Positions 26,653 to 34,532 of a stretch of 64,000 bases of DNA are shown here, in pieces; position 1 is the first letter of the stretch, and each line of letters starts with the position of its first letter. The DNA lies in assembly GCA_903831085.1 (NCBI GenBank), contig CAIKWE010000031.1, positions 1-64,000 of the forward strand. Reading direction: 5' to 3'. The translations under genes and the position numbers were made by a program. This DNA is from an uncultured Verrucomicrobiota bacterium. Lineage in GTDB: Bacteria > Verrucomicrobiota > Kiritimatiellia > Kiritimatiellales > Tichowtungiaceae. The notes under the pieces were generated by a model, which worked only from the letters and a program-made list of their open reading frames with translations, searched no databases and was not told the origin of the DNA.

Positions 26653-28269
26653 TTAGTCCACATCCAGCGGGCCGCCGGGGCGGTCCTGAATAACGGTATG
26701 CCGCGCATGGGCGGAGGTTTCCGGCCAGTCCTCATTATAATGCAGTCCGCGGCTCTCTTTGCGCCGCTGGGCGGAACGGACAATCAGCTCCGCCACGGCG
26801 GCCAGATTGCGCAGTTCGATCAGGTCGGCGGTGACGAGGTATTCCTTATAGTAACTGCGGATTTCCTCGCGGATGGTGTGAATGCGCCGCCGCGCCCGCG
26901 CCAGCCGGCGGTCGGAGCGGACGATGCCGACATAGTCCCACATCACCGAACGCACTTCGTTCCAGTCGTGTGCGACCACGATCTCTTCATTACTGGAAAC
27001 CGCGTCGCCGCACTCCCAGCGCGGAATCCTGATGTCGGCCACCGGATTATTTTTCCAAGCCTTGGACGCTTCGTCCGCACAGCGGTGTCCGCAGACGGCC
27101 GCTTCGAGCAGCGAGTTGCTGGCGAGACGATTGGCGCCGTGCAGTCCGGTGCTGGAAACTTCGCCGATGGCGTAAAGCCCCGGCATGGCGGTGCGCCCGT
27201 TGACGTCGGCAACCACGCCGCCGCAGGAATAGTGCGCGGCGGGCACGACCGGCACCGGCGCACGGGCCATGTCGAAACCGTACTTCAGACAGGCTTTATA
27301 AAGCGTCGGGAAGCGCTGCTGCAAAAATTCCGCATCGCGATGCGAAATGTCGAGATAAACAAACGGATCGCCGTACTTCTTCATGACGGAGTCGATGGCG
27401 CGCGCCGTGATATCACGCGGAGCCAGCGCGCCGCGGTCGTCAAAGTCGTAAACAAATTCGCGCCCGCGCCGGTCGATCAGTTTCGCGCCCTCCCCGCGCA
27501 CCGCTTCCGAGATCAGGAAGGTTTTTGCGTCGGGGTGATAAAGGCAGGTCGGATGAAACTGAATCATTTCCATGTCGCGGATCGGCAGGCCAGCGCGCCA
27601 CGCCATCGCCACGCCGTCGCCGGTGGCGACGTCCGGATTACTGGTATAAAGGTAAACTTTGCCCGCCCCGCCGGTGGCGAGAATCGTGACCGGCGAGCGC
27701 ACGGCGAGAATTTCGCCGGAGGTTTTATCGAGAAAATAGCAACCGACACAGCGGTTTTCGCCGCTCAGGCCGATCCAGCCGGTCGGCACCACATCGATCG
27801 CCTGCCAGTTTTCGGCGATGGTGATGTTCGGGTCGGCTTTGGCGCGGGCCAGCAATCCTTTTTCGATCGCTTCGCCGGTAATGTCGCCGGCGTGGAGCAC
27901 GCGGCGGCACGAATGGCCGCCCTCCTGCCCGAGATCGTATTCGTCCGGATGCTCCGCGCTCCGGTCAAAAAGAACGCCGGCGGCTTCAAGTTCCGCAATC
28001 CGCTCCGGCCCGCCTTCGACAATGGCGCGCACGGCGGCCTTTTCACTGAGCCCGCCGCCGGTCTGCACCGTATCGGAAATATGCTCGGCCATGGAATCGG
28101 ACGGATCAACCACGCAGGCGATGCCGCCCTGCGCATAGCAGGTGTTGCATTCGGCGGCTTCGCGCTTGGACGCCACCAGCACCTTGCCGTGCGCGCTCAG
28201 CCGCAAAGCGGCCGTCAGGCCCGCCAGCCCGCTGCCGATCACCAGAAAATCTGTATCGCGTGTCTGCAT
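26653..28269 (-). CDS. nadB: L-aspartate oxidase
   Basis: FAD enzyme oxidising aspartate to iminoaspartate in NAD synthesis. 538 residues. VIGSGLAGLTAALRLS at the N-terminus, CNTCYAQGGIACVVDPSD, LGQEGGHSCRRVLHAGD, the Arg/His positions in AAHYSCGGVVADVNGRT, and the FAD-binding YAIGEVSSTGLHGANRLASNSLLEA. ATG 28269 lies 3 bp after a palindrome half TTGGAA. NadA and NadC are not in the window. The large plus-strand ORF over this gene is a shadow. Confidence 0.94.
   Translation of the reverse strand: MQTRDTDFLVIGSGLAGLTAALRLSAHGKVLVASKREAAECNTCYAQGGIACVVDPSDSMAEHISDTVQTGGGLSEKAAVRAIVEGGPERIAELEAAGVLFDRSAEHPDEYDLGQEGGHSCRRVLHAGDITGEAIEKGLLARAKADPNITIAENWQAIDVVPTGWIGLSGENRCVGCYFLDKTSGEILAVRSPVTILATGGAGKVYLYTSNPDVATGDGVAMAWRAGLPIRDMEMIQFHPTCLYHPDAKTFLISEAVRGEGAKLIDRRGREFVYDFDDRGALAPRDITARAIDSVMKKYGDPFVYLDISHRDAEFLQQRFPTLYKACLKYGFDMARAPVPVVPAAHYSCGGVVADVNGRTAMPGLYAIGEVSSTGLHGANRLASNSLLEAAVCGHRCADEASKAWKNNPVADIRIPRWECGDAVSSNEEIVVAHDWNEVRSVMWDYVGIVRSDRRLARARRRIHTIREEIRSYYKEYLVTADLIELRNLAAVAELIVRSAQRRKESRGLHYNEDWPETSAHARHTVIQDRPGGPLDVD
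27053..27067. repeat. TTCCAA-N3-TTGGAC copy in nadB
   Basis: One mismatch; read on the minus strand as S-K-A-W-K. Confidence 0.55.
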
Positions 28270-28272
28270 TGT

Positions 28273-28328
28273 TTCCAACCTCTGGAAAATCTGGCGGCAC
28301 GTTAGCACATTATTTCCAAGGTGTGGAA
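28273..28328. repeat. Pair of palindromes, 41 bp apart, between nadB and fabI
   Basis: TTCCAA-CCT-CTGGAA at 28273 and TTCCAA-GGT-GTGGAA at 28314, directly upstream of the nadB start in the divergent promoter region. Confidence 0.75.
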
Positions 28329-28502
28329 ACGTAAACTCCCAACGGTTCAGCCGAGGTTTGCCTTTGTCTTCGCCGGTGCCGCGTGATAAAACGACTCCGT
28401 GAGCGCGGTGATTTTAGTCAAATTAAGGCTTTTTTTGCAGCGAAAGTCTGGCATTGTCCCGCGCTTTCCGGCGTATAACCTGTTTTCTGAAAGGAGCCAC
28501 TT

Positions 28503-29393
28503 ATGATTAAAAAAGGCGGAACTTATGTAGTGATGGGCCTGCTCAACACCGACTCCATCGCCTACGCCACCGGCAAGATGATCGAGGAGCTGGGCGGCAA
28601 GGTGATTTACACGGTGCAGAACGAGCGCCTGAAGAAGATCTTCTTCGACCGCGGCTGTACCGATATCTCGCAGGAAGAAAAGGACATGATGGACATCCGC
28701 TACTGCGAGGTGACCATCGAAAGCGAAGTCCGCGCCCTCTTCGAAGGCATCGGCAAACTGGACGGCGTTGTACATTCCATCGGCTTTGCCAACCCCAAGA
28801 CCTGCCTTGGCGACCATATTTACACCGAAGCGATGGAGGATGTTAAACAGGGATTCCATATCAGTTGCGCCTCGCTGGCGACGGTTTCGCAGTTCGCGCA
28901 GGAGCATATGCCCAAAGGCGGTTCCATCGTAACGCTCTCCTTCGCCTCGCAGGTCGCCTTTCCCTTCTATAACTGGATGGGCGTCAATAAAGCGGCTCTC
29001 GAAGCCTTGGTTCGTGCTCTGGCCCGTGAATACGGCCGCGAACACGTCCGCGTCAACGCCGTCTCCGCCGGACCGCTCGCCACCAAAGCCGCCAAATCGA
29101 TTCCGCACTTCGCGCATCTGGCCCGCGTCTGGAAAAAAATGAGCCCGCTGCCGTGGGATGTCATCAACGATAAAAAGGAAGTCGCCCACGCCGTGGTCTT
29201 CCTGCTGGGCGAAGGCTCCAAAAAAATCACCGGCCAAACCCTCTATGTGGATGGCGGCGCATCGGTTGTCGGCGGCGAACTGCTTCCAAAAGAACGGCCG
29301 ATCAAATCCATGCCCGCCAAACGGAGAACCGCCGCTAAAGAACGGCTCGAAAGAATGCGGGAACTGCAAAAATTGCACCAGCAGGGACTGTAA
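28503..29393 (+). CDS. fabI: Enoyl-[acyl-carrier-protein] reductase [NADH]
   Basis: Last reduction of the fatty-acid elongation cycle. 296 residues. N-terminal MIKKGGTYVVMGLLNTDSIAYATGK with FabI-like cofactor loop, HSIGFANP, and the FabI Tyr-x6-Lys catalytic pair in YNWMGVNK; RVNAVSAGPLATKAAKSI and GQTLYVDGG. Typical FabI is ~260 residues; this one has a ~35-residue basic, helical tail (ELLPKERPIKSMPAKRRTA...). GAAAGGAGCC gives a clear ribosome-binding site. Followed by a terminator. Confidence 0.9.
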   Translation: MIKKGGTYVVMGLLNTDSIAYATGKMIEELGGKVIYTVQNERLKKIFFDRGCTDISQEEKDMMDIRYCEVTIESEVRALFEGIGKLDGVVHSIGFANPKTCLGDHIYTEAMEDVKQGFHISCASLATVSQFAQEHMPKGGSIVTLSFASQVAFPFYNWMGVNKAALEALVRALAREYGREHVRVNAVSAGPLATKAAKSIPHFAHLARVWKKMSPLPWDVINDKKEVAHAVVFLLGEGSKKITGQTLYVDGGASVVGGELLPKERPIKSMPAKRRTAAKERLERMRELQKLHQQGL

Positions 29394-29398
29394 AACGA

Positions 29399-29427
29399 AA
29401 AGCCGCTCAACCGAGCGGCTTTTTTAT
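29399..29427 (+). terminator. Rho-independent terminator after fabI
   Basis: AGCCGCTC-AACC-GAGCGGCT stem followed by T6. Confidence 0.9.
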
Positions 29428-29432
29428 TGAAG

Positions 29433-29507
29433 TGGCGACCCCTACGGGAATCGAACCCGTGTTGCTAGGATGAAAACCTAGAGTCCTAACCGCTGAACGA
29501 AGGGGTC
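29433..29507 (-). tRNA. tRNA-Glu (TTC)
   Basis: Acceptor GACCCCT/AGGGGTC, anticodon stem CTAGG/CCTAG with loop TTTTCAT (anticodon TTC), T-arm CGGGTTCGATTCCCG, encoded GCCA 3' end. Confidence 0.95.
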
Positions 29508-29604
29508 AGCGAAAAAGTGAGGGCGTAAGATAGCAGACCCGAGCGGCCGGGCAACATAAAATAACGGCTTTTTGGTCTATGCTTTTCAAATGCTCGCTGG
29601 CATC

Positions 29605-29699
29605 CTCCCTTCCTGTTCCCGGGGTGCCGGACGCCGCAAGGCGGACGCGCTGAGATAATACCCGCTGAACCTGATCCGGCTAATACCGGCGAAAGGGAG
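29605..29699 (+). promoter_or_regulatory. TPP riboswitch (THI element) aptamer
   Basis: Conserved aptamer pieces in order: GGGGTGCC, CTGAGATAATACCC, GAACCTGATCCGGCTAATACCGGCG and AAGGGAG. P1 forms between CTCCCTTC (29605) and GAAAGGGAG (29691). It controls thiS-thiG-thiH downstream by sensing thiamin pyrophosphate. Confidence 0.95.
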
Positions 29700-29707
29700 T
29701 GACGTGG

Positions 29708-29743
29708 TAAAAACTCCCTTCGTACAACGAACGGGAGTTTTTT
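29708..29743 (+). terminator. Riboswitch-controlled terminator
   Basis: AAAAACTCCCTTCG ... CGAACGGGAGTTTTTT hairpin with T-run. Its 5' arm ACTCCCTT can instead pair with AAGGGAGT at the end of the aptamer, giving the antiterminator expected when TPP is absent. Confidence 0.88.
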
Positions 29744-29759
29744 GCATTCTAGCGAATGC

Positions 29760-29866
29760 GGAAGGATGGAATGGAGGAATGATGGGCTGCCAAAAAAGAT
29801 ATTCATCTTTGGTTTGGAGCTTATTGCCAACCTTCCAATATTCCAGCATTCCATTATTCCGGAGGG
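29760..29866. repeat. Interspersed GGAATGATGG...TATTCCAGCATTCC leader element
   Basis: AT-rich stretch between terminator and thiS made of repeated GGAATG/ATTCCA words; a similar one stands before trpF (41764-41862, other strand). Confidence 0.5.
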
Positions 29867-29870
29867 GCTT

Positions 29871-30191
29871 ATGTTTCTGACTGTGAACGGCGAAAAATAT
29901 GAGCACGGCGGCGACGGAACCGTCCCCGCCCTGCTGGCGGAACTCGGCGCAACGCCGGAACACACCGCCGTGACCGTAAACGGCGAACTCGTTCGTTGCC
30001 ACTCCCTCCGGTCGTTGCCTCGTAATACCGAGGCCTCTCTCGCTTCGCTCGGGTCCAAGGATTGGACCCGAGCCGCAGGCGAGAGTGCTTTTGGTATTTC
30101 CAAAAGAAGCGACCCGAAAGGGAGCGGCAACATTTTCAAACTCAATGACGGCGACGCCGTCGAAGTCCTTACGTTCGTCGGAGGTGGATAA
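29871..30191 (+). CDS. thiS: Sulfur carrier protein ThiS with a hairpin-encoded insertion
   Basis: Small ubiquitin-like protein whose C-terminal thiocarboxylate gives sulfur to the thiazole. Residues 1-41 ([16 protein letters not shown]...TVNGELV) and the last ~20 ([15 protein letters not shown], ending in the needed Gly-Gly) are normal ThiS. Between them lie about 40-45 extra residues, making 106 instead of ~66. The extra DNA is a long inverted repeat (29995-30131) that kept the frame. GGAGG precedes ATG 29871. Whether the insert loop is tolerated is not visible; the gene still looks expressed, with thiG starting right at its stop. Confidence 0.85.
   Translation: MFLTVNGEKYEHGGDGTVPALLAELGATPEHTAVTVNGELVRCHSLRSLPRNTEASLASLGSKDWTRAAGESAFGISKRSDPKGSGNIFKLNDGDAVEVLTFVGGG
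29995..30131. repeat. Palindromic element inserted in thiS
   Basis: Imperfect inverted repeat about 137 bp long: outer GTTGCCACTCCCT pairs with AGGGAGCGGCAAC, CTCTCGC with GCGAGAG, and the core CTCGGGTCCAA-GGA-TTGGACCCGAG is perfect. The core contains TCCAA-N3-TTGGA, like the dispersed palindrome. Confidence 0.85.
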
Positions 30192-30955
30192 TGCTCAAAC
30201 TTGGAACTGTTGAATTCAAATCGCGGCTGATTCTGGGAACCGGAAAGTTTTCTGACACGGCGACGATGATTAAGGCCATCGAGGCTTCCGGCACGGAACT
30301 GGTGACGGTTGCCCTTCGCCGTTTCAACCGCGAAAAGCCCAGCGACGATCTTTGCGCTCCGCTGGCGAAACTCAAAAACATTACGCTCATGCCCAACACC
30401 TCCGGCGCGATGAATGCCAAAGAAGCCGTCCGCGCCGCGCAACTCGGACGCGAATTGAGCGGCAGTCCGTTCGTTAAAGTTGAAATTCATCCCAACCCGC
30501 ATCACCTGATGCCCGATGCGATCGAAACATACCTCGCCGCCAAAGAACTCGCCGCCGACGGCTTCATCGTCTTGCCCTACATTCCAGCCGATCCCGTTCT
30601 CGCCAAAAAACTGGAAGATGTCGGCTGCGCGGCCGTCATGCCGCTCGGCGCGGCGATCGGCAGCGGCGGCGGACTTTCCACGGCAGAAATGATCAAGCTG
30701 ATCATCCGCGACAGCAATATTCCCGTCATTGTCGACGCCGGACTGCGCGCGCCGTCGGAAGCGGCCCGCGCCATGGAAATGGGTTGCGATGCCGTGCTTG
30801 TTAATTCCGCCATCGCCGCCGCCAAAGATCCGGCCGCCATGGCCCGCGCCTTTGCACTTGGCGTCGAAACCGGATTTGCTGCGCGGCAGGCGGGCCTGAT
30901 GCCGAAATCGGATGTTGCGGTTGCAACAAGTCCCTTAACTTCCTTTTTGAAATAG
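30191..30955 (+). CDS. thiG: Thiazole synthase
   Basis: Forms the thiazole ring from DXP, ThiS thiocarboxylate and iminoglycine. 254 residues, normal. [32 protein letters not shown] at the start, Schiff-base Lys in [28 protein letters not shown] and [31 protein letters not shown]. The ATG overlaps the last base of the thiS stop. Under the upstream TPP riboswitch. Confidence 0.96.
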   Translation: MLKLGTVEFKSRLILGTGKFSDTATMIKAIEASGTELVTVALRRFNREKPSDDLCAPLAKLKNITLMPNTSGAMNAKEAVRAAQLGRELSGSPFVKVEIHPNPHHLMPDAIETYLAAKELAADGFIVLPYIPADPVLAKKLEDVGCAAVMPLGAAIGSGGGLSTAEMIKLIIRDSNIPVIVDAGLRAPSEAARAMEMGCDAVLVNSAIAAAKDPAAMARAFALGVETGFAARQAGLMPKSDVAVATSPLTSFLK

Positions 30956-30978
30956 GTCACATAAGCCCCATACGTCCT

Positions 30979-32085
30979 ATGCCTCACCTGCCCGACTGGT
31001 TAAACCCTGAACCTTGGCTGAAACACACCGTTTCGGCACAGGAGGTCGAGCGCGCGCTCAGCGCGGAGTCGCCGGATGAATCGACGCTTGCCGCCCTGCT
31101 CTCGCCTGCGGCGGCGGACTTCCTGGAGCCGATGGCGGCGCGCGCTCAGGCGCTGACGCGCCGTCACTTCGGCCGCACCGTTCAGCTTTACGTTCCGCTT
31201 TATCTTTCCAGTCACTGCTCCGGCGGATGCGCTTATTGCGGGTTCGCCGCCGACCGCCATACCGACCGGCATGCGTTGGATTTCTCCGCCGTTGAAAAAG
31301 AGCTGGATGCAATCCATGCAATGGGCTTCGAAGAAGTTCTATTGCTGACCGGTGAGCGTTCCTCGCAAGCCGATCTCGACTATCTGCGTGAATGCGTCCG
31401 GCTGGCCGCGCGCCGGTTTCATAATGTCGCCATCGAAGTTTTTCCAATGGCTGAAGAAGAATACCGCTCGCTGGCGGAAGCCGGCTGCACCGGCGTGACG
31501 CTTTATCAGGAAACCTATCATCCCGAAACCTATGACCGGATGCACCGCTGGGGACCGAAAAAAGATTTTTTCCAACGCTTGGAAGCGCCGTCGCGAGCGC
31601 TAACGGGCGGACTGCGCTTCGCCGGACTCGGCGCGCTGCTCGGCCTCGCCGATCCGCGCTATGACATGCTGGCGCTCTACCGCCACGTCCGCCATTTGCA
31701 GAAAACACACTGGCAGGCCGGACTGACTGTTTCGTTCCCGCGCATCCGTCACGAGGCGGGTGGATTTGTCCCGCCGCATCCGGTCGACGAAAAAATGCTC
31801 GCGCAAATTATTTTCGCCTTCCGCATCTGCCTGCCCGATGTGCCGCTGGTGCTCTCGACCCGCGAAGGTGCCGCCTTCCGCGACGGCATGGCTGGAATCG
31901 GCGTTAACAAAATGAGCATCGCCAGCAAAACCACCGTCGGCGGTTACGGCAGCGAAGGTTCCAAGGAAGGTCAGTTTGACGTCAGCGACGACCGCGGCCT
32001 CGACGAATTCTGCGCCATGCTCCGCGCTAAACAACTGGAACCGGTCTTCAAAAACTGGGACGGCGTTTACCGGCTCACGGCCTGA
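30979..32085 (+). CDS. thiH: 2-iminoacetate synthase (tyrosine lyase)
   Basis: Radical-SAM enzyme that cleaves tyrosine to give dehydroglycine for ThiG. 368 residues. The [4Fe-4S]-SAM motif CxxxCxxC is in SSHCSGGCAYCGFAADR; GFEEVLLLTGE, VTLYQETYHPETYDRMHRWGPKKDF and KMSIASKTTVGGYG are ThiH landmarks. It indicates the anaerobic-type thiazole route (ThiH rather than ThiO). Its stop overlaps the convergent DMT-family gene by 11 bp. No thiC, thiE or thiF is in the window. Confidence 0.94.
   Translation: MPHLPDWLNPEPWLKHTVSAQEVERALSAESPDESTLAALLSPAAADFLEPMAARAQALTRRHFGRTVQLYVPLYLSSHCSGGCAYCGFAADRHTDRHALDFSAVEKELDAIHAMGFEEVLLLTGERSSQADLDYLRECVRLAARRFHNVAIEVFPMAEEEYRSLAEAGCTGVTLYQETYHPETYDRMHRWGPKKDFFQRLEAPSRALTGGLRFAGLGALLGLADPRYDMLALYRHVRHLQKTHWQAGLTVSFPRIRHEAGGFVPPHPVDEKMLAQIIFAFRICLPDVPLVLSTREGAAFRDGMAGIGVNKMSIASKTTVGGYGSEGSKEGQFDVSDDRGLDEFCAMLRAKQLEPVFKNWDGVYRLTA
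31570..31584. repeat. TTCCAA-N3-TTGGAA palindrome (perfect)
   Basis: TTCCAA-CGC-TTGGAA in thiH, read as F-Q-R-L-E. Confidence 0.85.
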
Positions 32086-32431
32086 ACATGAAGTAGACCG
32101 CGCCGAGGATGCAAAGTCCGGCCCAGAGATAATCGAGTTTGAGCGGCTGGTGCATATAGAAAATTGCAAACGGAACAAAGACCGACAGCGCGATCACTTC
32201 CTGCATGATTTTGAGCTGCGGCAACGAAAGCTGGGTGTAGCCGATCCGGTTGGCAGGAATCATGATGAGGTATTCAAAGAGCGCGATACCCCAGCTGACC
32301 AGCGCGGCGATGAACCATTTCCGGCCTGCCATGTTGCGCAGATGGGCGTACCACGCAAAGGTCATAAAGACATTGGAGAGCGCCAGAAGACAGGCGGATT
32401 GGATGGCGGGCGGAACAACACATAATTTCAT
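32075..32431 (-). CDS. DMT-family / DUF486 membrane protein
   Basis: 118 residues with four membrane helices (AIQSACLLALSNVFMTFAWYAHL, WFIAALVSWGIALFEYLIMIP, IMQEVIALSVFVPFAIFYM, YLWAGLCILGAVYFMF). The sequence, with NRIGYTQLSLPQLKIMQEVI, matches the small DUF486 group of the drug/metabolite superfamily. Transport substrate unknown. ATG 32431 (MKLCVVPPA) has GGGAATA upstream. Confidence 0.85.
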   Translation of the reverse strand: MKLCVVPPAIQSACLLALSNVFMTFAWYAHLRNMAGRKWFIAALVSWGIALFEYLIMIPANRIGYTQLSLPQLKIMQEVIALSVFVPFAIFYMHQPLKLDYLWAGLCILGAVYFMFRP

Positions 32432-32462
32432 TCGGCCTATTCCCTTCACCTTGAAAAATATT

Positions 32463-32576
32463 TTGAACAGAAGGCAACGAAGAACGCCAAGGGGAAGATA
32501 AATGAGGAAGTCGCCTTATTTACAGGATGGCAAAACCCCTTCGTTTTCCTTTGTTTCCTTCTGTAAACCCACTTCT
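32463..32576. repeat. Inverted copies of the CAGAAGG...ACGAAG phrase
   Basis: AACAGAAGGCAACGAAGAACGCC (32466) and CCCTTCGTTTTCCTTTGTTTCCTTCTG (32537) are loosely complementary; the same phrase occurs at 18044. Non-coding gap between the DMT gene and trpC. Confidence 0.45.
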
Positions 32577-32601
32577 ATACAATTTGAGCGCACGGCGGGA
32601 G

Positions 32602-33414
32602 TTACTCCATTAAATTCCGCACCGCCGCTTCGAGATCCGGCTGACGCAGGAGACTCTCGCCGACCAGAATCGCGGCAATTCCCGCATCGCGAAGCATCGT
32701 CACATCGTCTGCCGTGCGGATGCCGCTTTCGCTGATCAGCGTGCAACCGTTCGGCGCAAGCTTGCGGAGCTGAAGCGTGGTTTCCAGTTTGGTTTCGAAG
32801 GTCTTCAGGTTGCGGTTGTTGATACCAATGCATTCCGCCCCGGCGGCAACGGCCCGTTTCATTTCCTCTTCCGTATGCACTTCAACCAGCGGCGTCATGC
32901 CGGAGGCTTCGATCAGACGGACATATTTCTTCAGTTCCACATCACCGAGCGCGGCGACGATCAGAAGCACGGCCGACGCGCCCAGCGCCTCGGCGTGGAA
33001 AATCTGGCGCGGGTCGATGACGAACTCCTTGTAGAGCATCGGCAGACTCGTCGCGGCGCGCACCGCGTTCCACTGCTCTTCGCCGCCGCCGAAATATTTC
33101 GCGTCCATCAGACAGGAGATCGCCTGCGCGCCGGCCGCTTTATAAGCGCGGGCGATCGCGGCAGGATCAAACGGCTCGCGGATCGGCCCGGCCGACGGCG
33201 ACTTACGCTTCACTTCGGCGATCAGACCAATCGGCGCGGCTTTCAGCGCGGCGATAAAATCAATTTTCCCAACGGTTGGAACTTTTTCGCTGCACGGCGG
33301 TGCTTTTTTTCCAATGTGTGGAATGTTTTCGAGCACTGTTTCCAAGGTTTGGAAATATCCAGGCGCTTCGATCTCGTGCCGCTTGTTGGCGATGATTTCT
33401 TCTAAGATATTCAT
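32602..33414 (-). CDS. trpC: Indole-3-glycerol phosphate synthase
   Basis: Closes the indole ring in tryptophan synthesis. 270 residues. MNILEEIIANKRHEIE, GLIAEVKRKSPSAGPIREPFDPAAIARAY (catalytic Lys), AISCLMDAKYFGGGEEQW, LYKEFVIDPRQI, LVEVHTEEEM, IGINNRNLKTFE and LISESGIRTADDV. The N-terminal region between about 20 and 50 is longer and less conserved than usual and is exactly where three copies of the 15-bp palindrome lie (reading YFQTLE, NIPHIGK, VPTVGK). It overlaps prfB as ATGA, apart from trpF-trpB. Confidence 0.95.
   Translation of the reverse strand: MNILEEIIANKRHEIEAPGYFQTLETVLENIPHIGKKAPPCSEKVPTVGKIDFIAALKAAPIGLIAEVKRKSPSAGPIREPFDPAAIARAYKAAGAQAISCLMDAKYFGGGEEQWNAVRAATSLPMLYKEFVIDPRQIFHAEALGASAVLLIVAALGDVELKKYVRLIEASGMTPLVEVHTEEEMKRAVAAGAECIGINNRNLKTFETKLETTLQLRKLAPNGCTLISESGIRTADDVTMLRDAGIAAILVGESLLRQPDLEAAVRNLME
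33267..33354. repeat. Three phased palindromes in the trpC 5' region
   Basis: Starts 33267 (TCCCAA-CGG-TTGGAA), 33309 (TTCCAA-TGT-GTGGAA), 33340 (perfect TTCCAA-GGT-TTGGAA); spacings 42 and 31 bp. Read in two frames (FQTLE; PHIGK, PTVGK). Confidence 0.82.
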
Positions 33415-34532
33415 CGGGTCACCGCCTCTTTCTGCTTCAGCTTGAGATAGGCCTCGATGAAGTCGCCGATGTTGCCGTCGAGCACGCTCTGGGTATTGCC
33501 GCTTTGCGCGTCGGTGCGGTGATCTTTGACCATGGTGTAGGGTTGCAGGACGTAAGAGCGGATCTGATGGCCCCAGGCAATTTCCCCTTTGGCTCCATAA
33601 AACTGCTCGGCGGCCTGTTTCTTTTTATCCAGTTCGTACTCGTACACTTTGGCACGCAGCATCTTCATGGCTTTTTCGCGATTCTTGTGCTGAGAGCGTT
33701 CGGCCTGACATTGCGTAATAATGCCGGACGGAATGTGGACGATGCGAACGGCGGAGTCGGTGGTGTTAACGTGCTGTCCGCCCTTGCCGCTTGAGCGGTA
33801 GGTGTCGATCCGCAGATCTTTTTCTTCAATCTCAACCTCAACGTCGTCGTCAATTTCAGCGGTGACATCGAGCGCGACGAACGAGGTATGGCGGCGGGCG
33901 GCGGAATCGAACGGACTGATGCGCACCAGCCGGTGAACGCCGCGCTCGCTCTTGAGATTACCGTAGGCATAATCGCCGGAAACCTGAAAGGCCACGCTCT
34001 TGAGCCCCGCCTCTTCGCCCGGTTGCATATCGAGCACGTCGACGGTAAAGCCGTTGCGTTCGGCATAACGGCGGTACATGCGGTAGAGCATGTCAGCCCA
34101 GTCGCACGACTCAGTGCCTCCCGCGCCGGCGTGCAGACTGAGATAGGCGTTTTTTGAATCCATCGGTCCGCCGAGCAGCGACTGCATTTCCAAAGCCCGG
34201 AAACTGGTTTCGCAATCGGAAAGCATCTGTTCAATTTCGCTGGCTGCGGCCTGCTGTCCGGCTTCGTCTTCTGTTTCGGCAAGTTCCAGCATGACACCGG
34301 CATCGCCGAGCGCGGCTTCGATTTTTTGAAACGGGCCCAGCACCGCTTTAGCCGCTTTCGTGGCCGCGATATTCGCCGCCGTGCGGGTTTGATCGTTCCA
34401 GAAGCCGGGCGAGAGCGTTTCCGCTTCAAGACGGCTCAGCTCGGCGATCTTTTCGTTGATGCCAAGGTAGCCGCGCATTTCTTCCATGCGCGCGCGGACC
34501 GTCTCCATTTTTTCTTTTAGTTCTTCGAGCAT
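33411..34532 (-). CDS. prfB: Peptide chain release factor 2, without programmed frameshift
   Basis: Releases peptides at UAA/UGA. About 373 residues from ATG 34532 (MLEELKEKMETVRARM). The RF2 stop-recognition tripeptide SPF is in VRISPFDSAARRHTSF and the catalytic GGQ in SSGKGGQHVNTTDSAVR. In E. coli-type prfB an in-frame UGA follows RGYL; here RGYLGINEK continues in frame (CTT GGC), so the autoregulatory frameshift site is absent. It overlaps the lnt 3' end by 16 bp and trpC by 4 bp. Confidence 0.95.
   Translation of the reverse strand: MLEELKEKMETVRARMEEMRGYLGINEKIAELSRLEAETLSPGFWNDQTRTAANIAATKAAKAVLGPFQKIEAALGDAGVMLELAETEDEAGQQAAASEIEQMLSDCETSFRALEMQSLLGGPMDSKNAYLSLHAGAGGTESCDWADMLYRMYRRYAERNGFTVDVLDMQPGEEAGLKSVAFQVSGDYAYGNLKSERGVHRLVRISPFDSAARRHTSFVALDVTAEIDDDVEVEIEEKDLRIDTYRSSGKGGQHVNTTDSAVRIVHIPSGIITQCQAERSQHKNREKAMKMLRAKVYEYELDKKKQAAEQFYGAKGEIAWGHQIRSYVLQPYTMVKDHRTDAQSGNTQSVLDGNIGDFIEAYLKLKQKEAVTR

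Noticed and set aside
26545-28305. 586-residue plus-strand ORF over nadB
   Set aside because: Shadow of a well-conserved L-aspartate oxidase; no motifs.
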